Positions 55,606 through 61,549 of a stretch of 62,795 bases of DNA are shown here, one piece after another. The position numbers and the translations under genes are program-made. The stretch comes from a virus, in the IMG/VR virus record IMGVR_UViG_3300025151_000035, positions 1-62,795 of that record. One strand, written 5' to 3'. The notes under the pieces are model-generated. The model saw only the letters and a list, made by a program, of their open reading frames with translations, searched no databases and was not told the origin of the DNA. The first letter of the stretch is position 1; every line of letters begins with the position of its first letter.

Positions 55606-55955
55606 GCCTCTTCAATCTTTTCCCATTTATCATAGTATGCTTGCAATGCAAGATAAAACTCATTTTCTGTAAGAGGTGCAGATGAAAGTCCCCCTTTATA
55701 AAATACGAATTGCTTTTCATGCGAAGTTGCTATGTACACTATCCTATCATGTTTTGAAGTCTCTCCTCTCATAGGAACTTCATAGAGTACTTCAACAATA
55801 TCTCCTGCGCAATGCATTGCATGCGAGTAATTTTTTAAGTTTTTTTCTTTTGCAAATTCATCTACTGGAAATTGAGGTTTTCCGTCTGCATATATTACCA
55901 ATCTGTAATCTTTACTCGGATCAAACCGTGTATCTACTCCTCTATACTTTGTCAT
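55602..55955 (-). CDS. Small protein of the lysis cassette (117 aa), unknown
   Basis: Mixed alpha/beta: SKDYRLVIYADGKPQFPVDEF, HCAGDIVEVLYEVPMRG, HDRIVYIATSHEKQFVFYKGG, and a C-terminal helix LALQAYYDKWEKIEEA. It is soluble and acidic at the end. It lies between holin and amidase with ATGA overlaps on both sides. A regulator of lysis is possible. No family recognised. Confidence 0.55.
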   Translation of the reverse strand: MTKYRGVDTRFDPSKDYRLVIYADGKPQFPVDEFAKEKNLKNYSHAMHCAGDIVEVLYEVPMRGETSKHDRIVYIATSHEKQFVFYKGGLSSAPLTENEFYLALQAYYDKWEKIEEA

Positions 55956-56074
55956 TTTTTCTTTGGGGTTATTCCTTTAACTGAGCAGTTACCGGTTTTT
56001 ACACACCTAGGATCACATTCTCTAGGAGATATATCGCACCATATTTTCTTAGGCTCTTTTGGACCAACCTTCAA
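55952..56074 (-). CDS. Hidden 40-aa cysteine-motif protein in the lysis cassette
   Basis: The gap between holin and the 117-residue gene is fully open in one frame: a Lys/Pro-rich peptide with four cysteines (WCDISPRECDPRCVKTGNCSV). The only suitable start is a TTG at 56074, 26 nt inside the holin gene, and the stop forms an ATGA overlap with the next ATG, which supports it as a gene. Four cysteines at spacings 5, 3 and 5 could bind zinc or form disulfides. It may be a small lysis regulator. The start is uncertain and a non-coding gap is possible. Confidence 0.4.
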   Translation of the reverse strand: MKVGPKEPKKIWCDISPRECDPRCVKTGNCSVKGITPKKK

Positions 56075-56444
56075 TCTTATTCATCAAATGTTTCCAGATA
56101 TCTACACCTGTAATACTTGCGATGTTCTCCATATTACTCTTGAACTCAACGATAGCAATGTATCCAGCAGTTAACTTAGCAACAGGCATCCAATCCATGA
56201 AAGATACTTCCATTACTCTACTCAAGATAATAGCGATAGAGTAGAAGATAATTTTAGAAACTGTTCGGGCTAGACGATTAGAGCGTATCTCTTCGCCTCT
56301 TAGCTTGGCTGCTCTGCATCCGGTTATAACGTCAAAGAATATTAGAACCGCTAGTCCAATGATAGCTGCCGTGATAGGTGCAAAGAAAAGTACTATGTAA
56401 GGTACTCCTAGCTTCAATAGTGTACTCAGTTCAAAGGCTTTCAT
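56049..56444 (-). CDS. Phage holin (131 aa)
   Basis: Three hydrophobic segments: residues about 9-38 (PYIVLFFAPITAAIIGLAVLIFF), about 62-80 (KIIFYSIAIILSRVM) and about 85-97. The DVITGCRAAKLRGEEIRS loop and the SNRLARTVSKIIFY stretch are those of the phage_holin_4 family common in Bacteroidota phages. It makes the inner-membrane lesion that releases the amidase. Start coupled by ATGA to the 76-residue gene. Confidence 0.85.
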   Translation of the reverse strand: MKAFELSTLLKLGVPYIVLFFAPITAAIIGLAVLIFFDVITGCRAAKLRGEEIRSNRLARTVSKIIFYSIAIILSRVMEVSFMDWMPVAKLTAGYIAIVEFKSNMENIASITGVDIWKHLMNKIEGWSKRA

Positions 56445-56671
56445 TCTTCTTCAGGATCTGGCGGAAAGTTTTCATTGTACCAAGTTACAAATGCAGGGGG
56501 AGGAGTTTCATGATACTCCCATCCATCTACAGGATAGTCATACTCTGCATGGTCTTCAATCAGTAGCGTGTAGTTAGCATTCTCTACTTTCTCAAGACCT
56601 ACAGACCAAAACTCTGATGGCTCTGTTTGTTGCTTGTAAAAAGCTGGTTGTGTCGGTAATGATTTTAACAT
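56441..56671 (-). CDS. Small acidic protein (76 aa), unknown
   Basis: Soluble, aromatic and acidic: SEFWSVGLEKVENANYTLLI, DYPVDGWEYHETPPPAF, ending NFPPDPEEE. Its place directly after the leucine-rich surface protein and before the holin suggests a fibre chaperone or small virion part. No recognised family. Start 4 nt after the previous stop. Confidence 0.5.
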   Translation of the reverse strand: MLKSLPTQPAFYKQQTEPSEFWSVGLEKVENANYTLLIEDHAEYDYPVDGWEYHETPPPAFVTWYNENFPPDPEEE

Positions 56672-56675
56672 CTTC

Positions 56676-57929
56676 TTATGTTGTTACTGTCCACCCTTTA
56701 TTGGTGGCGATTAATAAGTCAGCGGCAGTAAGGTCTCCTACACCTGGATTATTAGTAATAGTTATAGTGGCTGAAGCCGTACCAAGGTCGTTGAACACTT
56801 GAACTAATGCTTCTCTACTCATATTGCAGTTGGTAAGATCAAATGAGACTGTTAGACCTGTTATTCTCAACCACTCTAGGCTACGACAATCTTGGAATGC
56901 TCCTGTGGTATTAGTTACCCCTGAACCATCTATTGTTTCAACTCTTCCAAGAACATAATCGTTACGGAACATCCTGTAAATACTTAATGGTGCGGTGCTT
57001 GCCTCCCTAAAATATGCTTGCTTTAGATTAGTACAAGATTGAAATGCTTGCGAAAATCCACTTGCATTATCAATGCTATCCCATCTTGTAGGATTTGCAG
57101 ATGTTCCAACTGTAATTAAAGAGGAGCATGATTCCAGAATACTAAGCGGATACTTTACTCCTTTGAATAGATTTTCTGCGGCAGTCCCCGTAATTGTTCG
57201 GATTCTAGATGACTTTAGTGCTTGCGTACTTGTTGTAATTCCTGACGTTGGCGTTTGTAATTCGGATATGTCGATATCACCAGCCAATCCAAACATTTGT
57301 TGCCAGTTAGTTATATCTTCAAAATTCCCCTTGATCTTACAAAATTCGTCACAGTTATAGAAGGCATAAGTTGCAGTTGTTACATTACAAGTACCCACCC
57401 ACTCAAACTCTTCAAGTGATTTGTGAAATGACTTACTTGTTGTCCCCCTGAAACAATTATTCAAACTTGTAATTGTCTGAGAGGTTATCTTAACCGATAA
57501 TGTAGGTTGAAGGAATCCACCGTTAGCGTCAGCGTGAGTCCGATACATATCAAACCCTGTAAGAGTACCAGTTTCAGGAGTTATCTTAGTGATAACCTGC
57601 TTGTAACCAAACTCAGAGACCTCACCTGTTCCTTTGCTATAATCAAGGTCAAAATCTGCTTGCGCTGCTGATGAATGGTTGGTAACAGTTGTACCATCAT
57701 TATACAGGTCTACAGTATAGTTCCCTGACGATACGGTAGCATAGACGGACATAAAGTTCGGTCTGTCATCTCCATACACTTGAGATAGGATGTATATTAC
57801 ATCATCACCATCTGAAGTAGACGGGAGGTCAAGCCAATCTGGGTTACGTACCCATGCTCTAGAAGTACATGTACCTCCACCACCACCTGAACCTCCTCTT
57901 GGTCCTGTTAATCCTACACCTATAGCCAT
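56676..57929 (-). CDS. BspA-like leucine-rich-repeat surface protein, likely virion appendage (417 aa)
   Basis: After a Gly-rich N-terminus (GPRGGSGGGGG, collagen-like linker) and a beta domain at about residues 30-150, the C-terminal part repeats AFxxCxxLxxLxx units: AFYNCDEFCKIKG, SCSSLITVG, AFQSCTNLKQAYF and AFQDCRSLEWLRITG. These are BspA-type LRRs, widespread in surface proteins of Bacteroidota and used in binding. A last segment resembles IG-like DLTAADLLIATNKGWTV. The start chosen is the ATG at 57929, 2 nt after the previous stop; a TTG at 57953 would overlap. Likely a receptor-binding or decorating fibre. Confidence 0.65.
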   Translation of the reverse strand: MAIGVGLTGPRGGSGGGGGTCTSRAWVRNPDWLDLPSTSDGDDVIYILSQVYGDDRPNFMSVYATVSSGNYTVDLYNDGTTVTNHSSAAQADFDLDYSKGTGEVSEFGYKQVITKITPETGTLTGFDMYRTHADANGGFLQPTLSVKITSQTITSLNNCFRGTTSKSFHKSLEEFEWVGTCNVTTATYAFYNCDEFCKIKGNFEDITNWQQMFGLAGDIDISELQTPTSGITTSTQALKSSRIRTITGTAAENLFKGVKYPLSILESCSSLITVGTSANPTRWDSIDNASGFSQAFQSCTNLKQAYFREASTAPLSIYRMFRNDYVLGRVETIDGSGVTNTTGAFQDCRSLEWLRITGLTVSFDLTNCNMSREALVQVFNDLGTASATITITNNPGVGDLTAADLLIATNKGWTVTT

Positions 57930-57931
57930 GA

Positions 57932-58249
57932 TTACAGCATATAGATTATACAATCACCACTAGCCATGGTAATAGCTGTGATCTGTGACCCTTTAGGTAC
58001 CGGTAAGTACGCTCCTGCCTTTACAGTTATTCCTGATAGTCCATAATCAGAAAGCTTTGCTACGCCATTAACAAGGAATTTTGTAAACACTGTATCCGTG
58101 TTAGCTACGATAGCGTAACCTGTCAATGAAGTATGATCTCCTGTACCCGTAAGCATTTTAAAACCTCCTGTCCCTGTAATACTCTTAAGATCTTCAGAGT
58201 TTATAGAGGTTGTCCTTAAATATTGTTCTGATGGTGTTGATGCTGCCAT
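57932..58249 (-). CDS. Small beta-rich probable decoration/virion protein (105 aa)
   Basis: Starting at the ATG at 58249 the product is MAASTPSEQYLRTTSIN..., a beta-strand protein (YAIVANTDTVFTKFLVNGVA, ISGITVKAGAYLPVPKG-type strands) ending DCIIYML. A TTG at 58270 is in frame but less likely. It is the first gene of the late arm, just after a 280-nt structured leader. It may be a capsid decoration or a fibre-base protein that goes with the next LRR gene. Function unknown. Confidence 0.55.
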   Translation of the reverse strand: MAASTPSEQYLRTTSINSEDLKSITGTGGFKMLTGTGDHTSLTGYAIVANTDTVFTKFLVNGVAKLSDYGLSGITVKAGAYLPVPKGSQITAITMASGDCIIYML

Positions 58250-58275
58250 TTTAATTAAGTCTTTGTTCAAAGATA

Positions 58276-58553
58276 TAAAAAGTCCCTTGAGAGTTTTACC
58301 TCTCTAACTCTTTCAATCGGGATTTAGACCTGACCAGTGCTTCCTTTCGGATACCTAGGGTTGACTTTCTTGGTGTTACTTCACCTACACTTACCTATGT
58401 GTTGCCTTATGGCAGTCAACCCAAATCGGGCCCTATATTCCGTCTCTTCTGTATCCTATCGGAGAAAACTCCACCTCTATTTAAGGCTACAATCCGACTT
58501 CTGACCCCTTACTGCTCTTTCGATCCTCTTGGGTGATCACTTTCGTGGGATAC
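58276..58553 (-). ncRNA. Structured ~280-nt leader or ncRNA at the head of the late arm
   Basis: Read from the minus strand, the region has many perfect helices and no ORF. GGGTTGACT (58422-58414 side) pairs with AGTCAACCC (58366-58358), 9 bp. GAAA tetraloop hairpins are CAC-GAAA-GTG (58547-58538) and TCC-GAAA-GGA (58351-58342), and there is GCC-ATAA-GGC. GGATAC can pair with either of two GTATCC sites, a possible switch. A GAGAG/CTCTC hairpin followed by T5 (58277-58281) ends it 27 nt before the first late gene. The GAAA loops support minus-strand reading. I recognise no known family. Confidence 0.6.
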
Positions 58554-58558
58554 GGTTA

Positions 58559-58591
58559 CAAAATTAGTATAAAAAATTCTCAATACACCAA
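58559..58591 (-). promoter_or_regulatory. Host-type promoter for the late arm leader
   Basis: On the minus strand: TTGG at 58591-58588, 21 nt, then TAATTTTG at 58566-58559, followed by TAACCG. It matches the Bacteroidota -33/-7 pattern and is nearly identical to the one upstream of the scaffold gene (43167-43198). Transcription would start near 58553 and first make the structured leader. Confidence 0.7.
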
Positions 58592-58622
58592 AAAAATTTT
58601 TGAAGTGGGAAAATTTGTGTGA

Positions 58623-58716
58623 GGGGTGACCTACTTAAAGAACACCCCGGTACATTATTGGAGTTTAAAACCTCCGGTCATAAACAAATAATTATTTAAC
58701 CTAACATTAAAACGAA
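58623..58716 (+). promoter_or_regulatory. Plus-strand leader with hairpins before the first rightward gene
   Basis: GGGGTG (58623-58628) pairs with CACCCC (58643-58648), and GGAG/CTCC follows at 58660-58675. The last 40 nt are an A-rich stretch with no Shine-Dalgarno. No host-type TAnnTTTG promoter was found on this strand here, so an early promoter may be used by another polymerase. The whole of 58592-58716 has no gene. Confidence 0.4.
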
Positions 58717-58941
58717 ATGGATATTACGTTTGAACGTTTCCTAGCGGATCATGGCATGATTAAAGTAACCATCGAAGCTGGTTTAATCAAGAAACAATTG
58801 ACTCTTGGTCTTAGTAAGAAAGGGCAAGCCCTTGTTACAGACCTCGAGAAAGACACATTGATAGATCCTAAAGCTCATAAAGAGCTTTATGAACTATTAA
58901 AACCTCTACTTGACAAGCATGCCAAGGTAGAGATTTGGTAA
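58717..58941 (+). CDS. Small protein opening the rightward gene set (74 aa), unknown
   Basis: MDITFERFLADHGMIKVTIEAG... is an alpha/beta protein with LGLSKKGQALVTDLEKDTLIDPKAH and a C-terminal helix and strand LDKHAKVEIW. It starts after an A-rich leader and is followed by a strong terminator at 58947, so it is transcribed as its own unit. No known family recognised. Its distance and opposite orientation relative to the late arm suggest an early gene. Confidence 0.6.
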   Translation: MDITFERFLADHGMIKVTIEAGLIKKQLTLGLSKKGQALVTDLEKDTLIDPKAHKELYELLKPLLDKHAKVEIW

Positions 58942-58946
58942 AGAAT

Positions 58947-58973
58947 AGGGGACTTTGTCCCCTTTCTTTTTTA
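58947..58973 (+). terminator. Strong intrinsic terminator after the 74-aa gene
   Basis: AGGGGAC-TTT-GTCCCCT (7 perfect pairs) followed by TTCTTTTTTA. It lies 6 nt past the stop codon. Confidence 0.9.
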
Positions 58974-59060
58974 TTATGTGTGTGTCTATAACAAATAGCG
59001 CAACAGAAGTGAGTGAGTGTGGCTACCAGACCGCATTCACCACTTTTTACCACTTTTCCT

Positions 59061-59081
59061 TATGTGTTATCATAACACATA
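59061..59081. promoter_or_regulatory. Perfect 21-nt palindrome, operator-like
   Basis: TATGTGTTAT-C-ATAACACATA: two 10-nt arms around one base, upstream of the 70-residue gene at 59121. It could be a repressor operator or an RNA hairpin with a too-tight loop, so DNA binding is likelier. The 58974-59060 stretch to its left holds no gene. Confidence 0.45.
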
Positions 59082-59100
59082 TTGTAATAACTATAACATT

Positions 59101-59120
59101 TACCGACTAAAACTAAAGTC
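59101..59120 (+). repeat. Repeated gene leader, copy 1 (TACCGACTAAA...AAAGTC-ATG)
   Basis: This 20-nt leader directly before the ATG at 59121 recurs at 59695-59714 before the ATG at 59715, with 2 base changes. Its ACCGACTAAA (59102-59111) is the exact complement of TTTAGTCGGT at 59339-59348 after the gene, so start and end of the message could pair. Confidence 0.6.
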
Positions 59121-59333
59121 ATGTCAGCAGGAGAATTATATAGAAGTAAAAGAGATATTTATAATAAATTCAATCAATTGCAAGACAAAGATAGAGACGC
59201 TCTTGCTGATGAGCTTGATGCAGCTACTAAATATTGGATGTTGTGGGAGATTGTTGCTAAGTATAGCAAAATTCTTTATACAGACTATGGTATAGCCTTC
59301 AAAGCTTACTATGGTGATGAAAGTGAAGTATAA
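59121..59333 (+). CDS. Small helical protein (70 aa), unknown
   Basis: MSAGELYRSKRDIYNKFNQLQDKDRDALADELDAATKYW: charged helices, then aromatic MLWEIVAKYSKILYTDYGIAF and an acidic end. Soluble. It shares its 5' leader (59101-59120) and the sequence just after its stop (TAAAATACT) with the gene at 59715, although the proteins themselves differ. It is enclosed by the leader and the structured RNA that follows. Function unknown. Confidence 0.6.
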   Translation: MSAGELYRSKRDIYNKFNQLQDKDRDALADELDAATKYWMLWEIVAKYSKILYTDYGIAFKAYYGDESEV

Positions 59334-59694
59334 AATACTTTAGTCGGTGGCCTTGCTTAATAGCGGGTCACTGACTTAACTTATTAACACGCAGATATAA
59401 ACAAGCTTTCACTGCGGCATATAAATCAAAGAGCCAGGTTGCTGGGATAGAGAAAACCTTAAATAACTATCCATATTTTAATTATAGAAGAGAGCGAAAC
59501 CTCGTGCAGTAAACCATCTACGGGTTGGTACGATTAACTTAGGTGTTAAGTCACTAAGCAGTTTCGGCTCAGGATAACAGAGCTCTCTTCTTTTTATTTA
59601 TAAGCTGTAGGGACGTACGCTTTCCATACAGAACAGGTTAAGGGAGCTCACCTAGTGTAGTGATTCTACACATACAAGTAGCTCCCGTTTTTTC
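59334..59694 (+). ncRNA. Structured RNA region 1, downstream of the 70-aa gene
   Basis: There is no ORF but many helices. AGTCGGTG (59342-59349) pairs with CACTGACT (59369-59376) around a GCT-TAAT-AGC stem, and GGATAG pairs with CTATCC. A 10-bp perfect stem AGAAGAGAGC (59486-59495)/GCTCTCTTCT (59582-59591) closes an 86-nt multi-branched loop and is followed by TTTTA. A hairpin with CTGT/ACAG and GGGA/TTCC comes next, then the terminator at 59642-59694. TTTAGTCGGT can instead pair with the upstream leader. The region could be one or two RNAs. Confidence 0.6.
59642..59694 (+). terminator. Intrinsic terminator of RNA region 1
   Basis: GGGAGCT (59642-59648) pairs with AGCTCCC (59680-59686), with an inner GTGTAG-TGATT-CTACAC hairpin, then GTTTTTTC. 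Confidence 0.8.
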
Positions 59695-59714
59695 TACCGA
59701 CTAAACTTAAAGTC
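59695..59714 (+). repeat. Repeated gene leader, copy 2
   Basis: TACCGACTAAACTTAAAGTC before the ATG at 59715. It matches copy 1 (59101-59120) apart from 2 changes and could also pair with TTTAGTCGGT at 59339-59348. Confidence 0.6.
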
Positions 59715-59933
59715 ATGTACCGAGAACCAAGATTTACACTTACTACAAGACCATTTAGTAACGGCATGCCTGGAAAATTTGTTATTCTTGACTGTGATAC
59801 ACAGCAAGTTGTAGCAATATGTATATCTCAAGTTGAAAAAGAAGCTTGGGAAGAGGTAAAAGAATATAACGCAGACTATGAAGAGTCTGTAAATCACAGA
59901 GATCCTACTGACGATTACTGTTACGAAGGATAA
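59715..59933 (+). CDS. Small acidic protein (72 aa), unknown
   Basis: MYREPRFTLTTRPFSNGMPGKFVILDCDTQQVVAICISQ...: a beta-rich N-terminal half and an acidic C-terminus (EEVKEYNADYEESVNHRDPTDDYCYEG). The pattern 'FvIlDcdtqqvvaic' looks like a small beta-meander. It shares leader and post-stop sequence (TAAAATACT) with the 70-residue gene but is not homologous to it. Followed immediately by RNA region 2. Confidence 0.6.
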   Translation: MYREPRFTLTTRPFSNGMPGKFVILDCDTQQVVAICISQVEKEAWEEVKEYNADYEESVNHRDPTDDYCYEG

Positions 59934-59940
59934 AATACTA

Positions 59941-60259
59941 TCAACGACTGTTGCCAACACCGTAAGGTGAGACAAAGACTTATGTTTGTCTTTCACAATA
60001 CCCTGGACATCTTGGTGCCCTGCCAGCGGTTATAAGGACGAGTGAAAGAATAATGTAAAAAGAGTCAGGTTAAGGAACTCTTTATGTAACTCTTTGAGTG
60101 GGAATGTACGCCCATGAACAGTCGTTGATTTAATCTTAAATCTTGTGAACTAACGATCAAGATTTAGTTATCAATCCCTAATGAAAGCTACGTGCCTCGT
60201 GAAATAGAATGGGTAATAACCTGGTTTGGAAGCTCGCCAGTGCAAGAGCTTCTTTTTTT
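59941..60259 (+). ncRNA. Structured RNA region 2, closed by a 12-bp helix
   Basis: TCAACGACTGTT (59941-59952) is perfectly complementary to AACAGTCGTTGA (60117-60128), closing a 164-nt loop. Inside are CACC-GTAA-GGTG with a GNRA loop (59958-59969), GACAAA/TTTGTC, CTTTCAC (59990-59996)/GTGAAAG (60042-60048), GAGT/ACTC, and TGGG/CCCA around AATGTACG. After the closing stem come AAATCTTG/CAAGATTT (60138-60145/60158-60165) and a terminator. The region has no ORF. It shares CAGGTTAAGG and GTACGC with RNA region 1. Confidence 0.7.
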
Positions 60260-60260
60260 A
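60229..60260 (+). terminator. Intrinsic terminator ending RNA region 2
   Basis: GAAGCTC (60229-60235)/GAGCTTC (60246-60252), then seven T. It lies upstream of the gene at 60287, so an ATG at 60209 that would read through it is not used. Confidence 0.9.
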
Positions 60261-60286
60261 TACAATCATTTAAAATCATAATAATT

Positions 60287-60502
60287 ATGTATTTAATCAG
60301 CTTTGAGTCAATAGAACATAGACCAATTGAAAAGATTGAAGGTGATTTTCCTTCACAATATCTTCGCAAACTGTGGTTTGAGGATAATTTAAGATTTATA
60401 ATTATTTCTACTTATTCTAACACTATTAAGACACCTGTTGTCTATAATGATCATGGTGAAGAATATTTAGAGTTTACTGATTTTAAATTCTATGACTCAT
60501 GA
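60287..60502 (+). CDS. Small protein (71 aa), unknown
   Basis: Starting at the ATG at 60287, after the terminator, the product is MYLISFESIEHRPIEKIEG... It has alternating strands and helices (YLRKLWFEDNLRFIIISTYSN) and an acidic/aromatic C-terminus. The leader ATTTAAAATCATAATAATT resembles that of the gene at 60914. Its stop overlaps the next start (ATGA). No family recognised. Confidence 0.6.
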   Translation: MYLISFESIEHRPIEKIEGDFPSQYLRKLWFEDNLRFIIISTYSNTIKTPVVYNDHGEEYLEFTDFKFYDS

Positions 60503-60729
60503 CATTTATTCTCTTTAATACCGAAAGTCAGTTGGTGAGTTACATCAAACGTAAGCTTGATAAACCGTATTGTCATTACGAAGGATGCGGTTGTTGTGGC
60601 TCATCATTGGAGTATCATGTCAATAGTAAAGGTGTACTGTTTCAGGTAGATAAATACTGGCAAGGAGATGCATATTCTACTAATCATACTCCAATTGGAA
60701 GAATAAAGAAATATAGAGCGCGGGGATGA
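60499..60729 (+). CDS. Small protein with CxCC motif (76 aa), unknown
   Basis: MTFILFNTESQLVSYIKRKL...: a helix, then CHYEGCGCCGSSLEYHVNSKG with clustered cysteines (C-x-C-C), then beta-rich VLFQVDKYWQGDAYSTN and a basic tail. The cysteines plus His may bind zinc or iron. Coupled to the previous gene by an ATGA overlap. RNA region 3 follows. Confidence 0.6.
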   Translation: MTFILFNTESQLVSYIKRKLDKPYCHYEGCGCCGSSLEYHVNSKGVLFQVDKYWQGDAYSTNHTPIGRIKKYRARG

Positions 60730-60873
60730 CAACCTCAATCCTTGAAAAGCCACAAGGTAGCAGAAACTTCACGTTATAGGCGAAGCGTGTCAAGGCAGAC
60801 AAGTCTTATACGTACTTATTATAGTGCGTAAAGGTCTGGAAGAGGGAGTGTGTCAGCTCTCTCTTCCAAGACT
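60730..60873 (+). ncRNA. Structured RNA region 3
   Basis: No ORF. Helices: CCTTG-AAAAGCCA-CAAGG; AGTCTT (60802-60807)/AAGACT (60868-60873) enclosing ACG...GCGT and the long hairpin GGAAGAGGGAG (60838-60848)/CTCTCTCTTCC (60857-60867). Its CCTTGAAAAGCCA resembles CCTTGAAATGCCA of the tandem RNA at 62055-62068, a possible link. No clear U-tract follows. Confidence 0.5.
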
Positions 60874-60913
60874 AATCATTTAAACCTTAAAAATCATAAT
60901 AATTATAATAATC

Positions 60914-61171
60914 ATGAAGTACTATTCAATAGATAATATCGTACTGATAGCTTACTCCGAAGAATTTAATTACATAGCTACATTAATGCCTTCAATTGGT
61001 ATATTAAAGAGTGGAGCATCAGATGCGAACATTCTTTTATTAGAGTTGACTGGATCTTCTAATGAAATAGATCCGAAAACATTTCAGGAGTTTATTGCAA
61101 AGCCTGAAAACAGCATGGATGCTGCACAAGTATCACTTTATTGGAAAACCGTTGAAAATACTAAGTCATGA
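60914..61171 (+). CDS. Small protein (85 aa), unknown
   Basis: MKYYSIDNIVLIAYSEEFNYIATLMPSIG...: beta strands, then a Leu-rich LLLELTGSSNEIDPKTFQEFI helix and an acidic/polar end. Soluble. It is preceded by an AT-rich leader repeating ATCATAATAATTAT. Coupled to the next gene (ATGA). Function unknown. Confidence 0.6.
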   Translation: MKYYSIDNIVLIAYSEEFNYIATLMPSIGILKSGASDANILLLELTGSSNEIDPKTFQEFIAKPENSMDAAQVSLYWKTVENTKS

Positions 61172-61380
61172 GAAGAATAGGTGTATTTTTATTTATATCA
61201 GCAGTTCCTACATTACTTATAAGTGCTGCTTGGATAGTGTCAATAGGTATGTTTAACTGGATGGAAGCAGTAAGGTCTGAAGTGGCTTTTATGTTTACCA
61301 TTTTCAGCATTCTATTTGCATTTCTAATAACTTGTTCAATGAGCAAGCATGAAATTTGTGAGTTTTACAAAGGCTTTTGA
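61168..61380 (+). CDS. Small two-pass membrane protein (70 aa)
   Basis: MRRIGVFLFISAVPTLLISAAWIVSIG and AFMFTIFSILFAFLITCSM are two transmembrane helices, separated by a short Glu/Arg loop and ending HEICEFYKGF. A membrane-active early phage protein of unknown role. It overlaps the preceding gene by 4 nt. Confidence 0.6.
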   Translation: MRRIGVFLFISAVPTLLISAAWIVSIGMFNWMEAVRSEVAFMFTIFSILFAFLITCSMSKHEICEFYKGF

Positions 61381-61381
61381 C

Positions 61382-61549
61382 ATGGTAGAAGTATTTGATT
61401 GGTGCGTTTGGGTCTTAGAGACCTGCGCACCGCCACTTGGACTCACATATAAAGAACTTAATGTGTGGGTATTTTGCATTATAGAGCCTATAGTATTTGT
61501 ACTTATGGCTATTTACATTTTAACAACATTTAAAAGGAAAAGATCATGA
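61382..61549 (+). CDS. Small membrane protein (55 aa)
   Basis: From the ATG at 61382: MVEVFDWCVWVLETCAPPLG..., with one clear membrane helix (VFCIIEPIVFVLMAIYIL) and a basic tail TTFKRKRS. An ATG at 61349 in frame would overlap the previous gene by 32 nt; 61382, 1 nt after its stop, is simpler. Together with the preceding gene it may form a two-part membrane unit. Stop overlaps the next start (ATGA). Confidence 0.55.
   Translation: MVEVFDWCVWVLETCAPPLGLTYKELNVWVFCIIEPIVFVLMAIYILTTFKRKRS

Noticed and set aside
57930-57953. Longer start (TTG) for the LRR protein
   Set aside because: It overlaps the preceding gene, while an ATG at 57929 lies 2 nt after its stop. The same reasoning rejects TTG starts at 58270 and 36367.
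59017-59295. 92-codon plus-strand frame overlapping the 70-residue gene
   Set aside because: It runs through the palindrome and repeated leader in another frame; the frame at 59121 is supported by its leader and composition.
60209-60286. Upstream in-frame ATG extending the 71-residue gene
   Set aside because: The added 26 codons run through a strong terminator hairpin and T-tract. The start at 60287 has the AT-rich leader seen elsewhere.
59334-60873. tRNA genes or a tmRNA in the structured spacers
   Set aside because: No cloverleaf with T-loop GTTCRA and acceptor stem could be drawn; helices differ in size and order.
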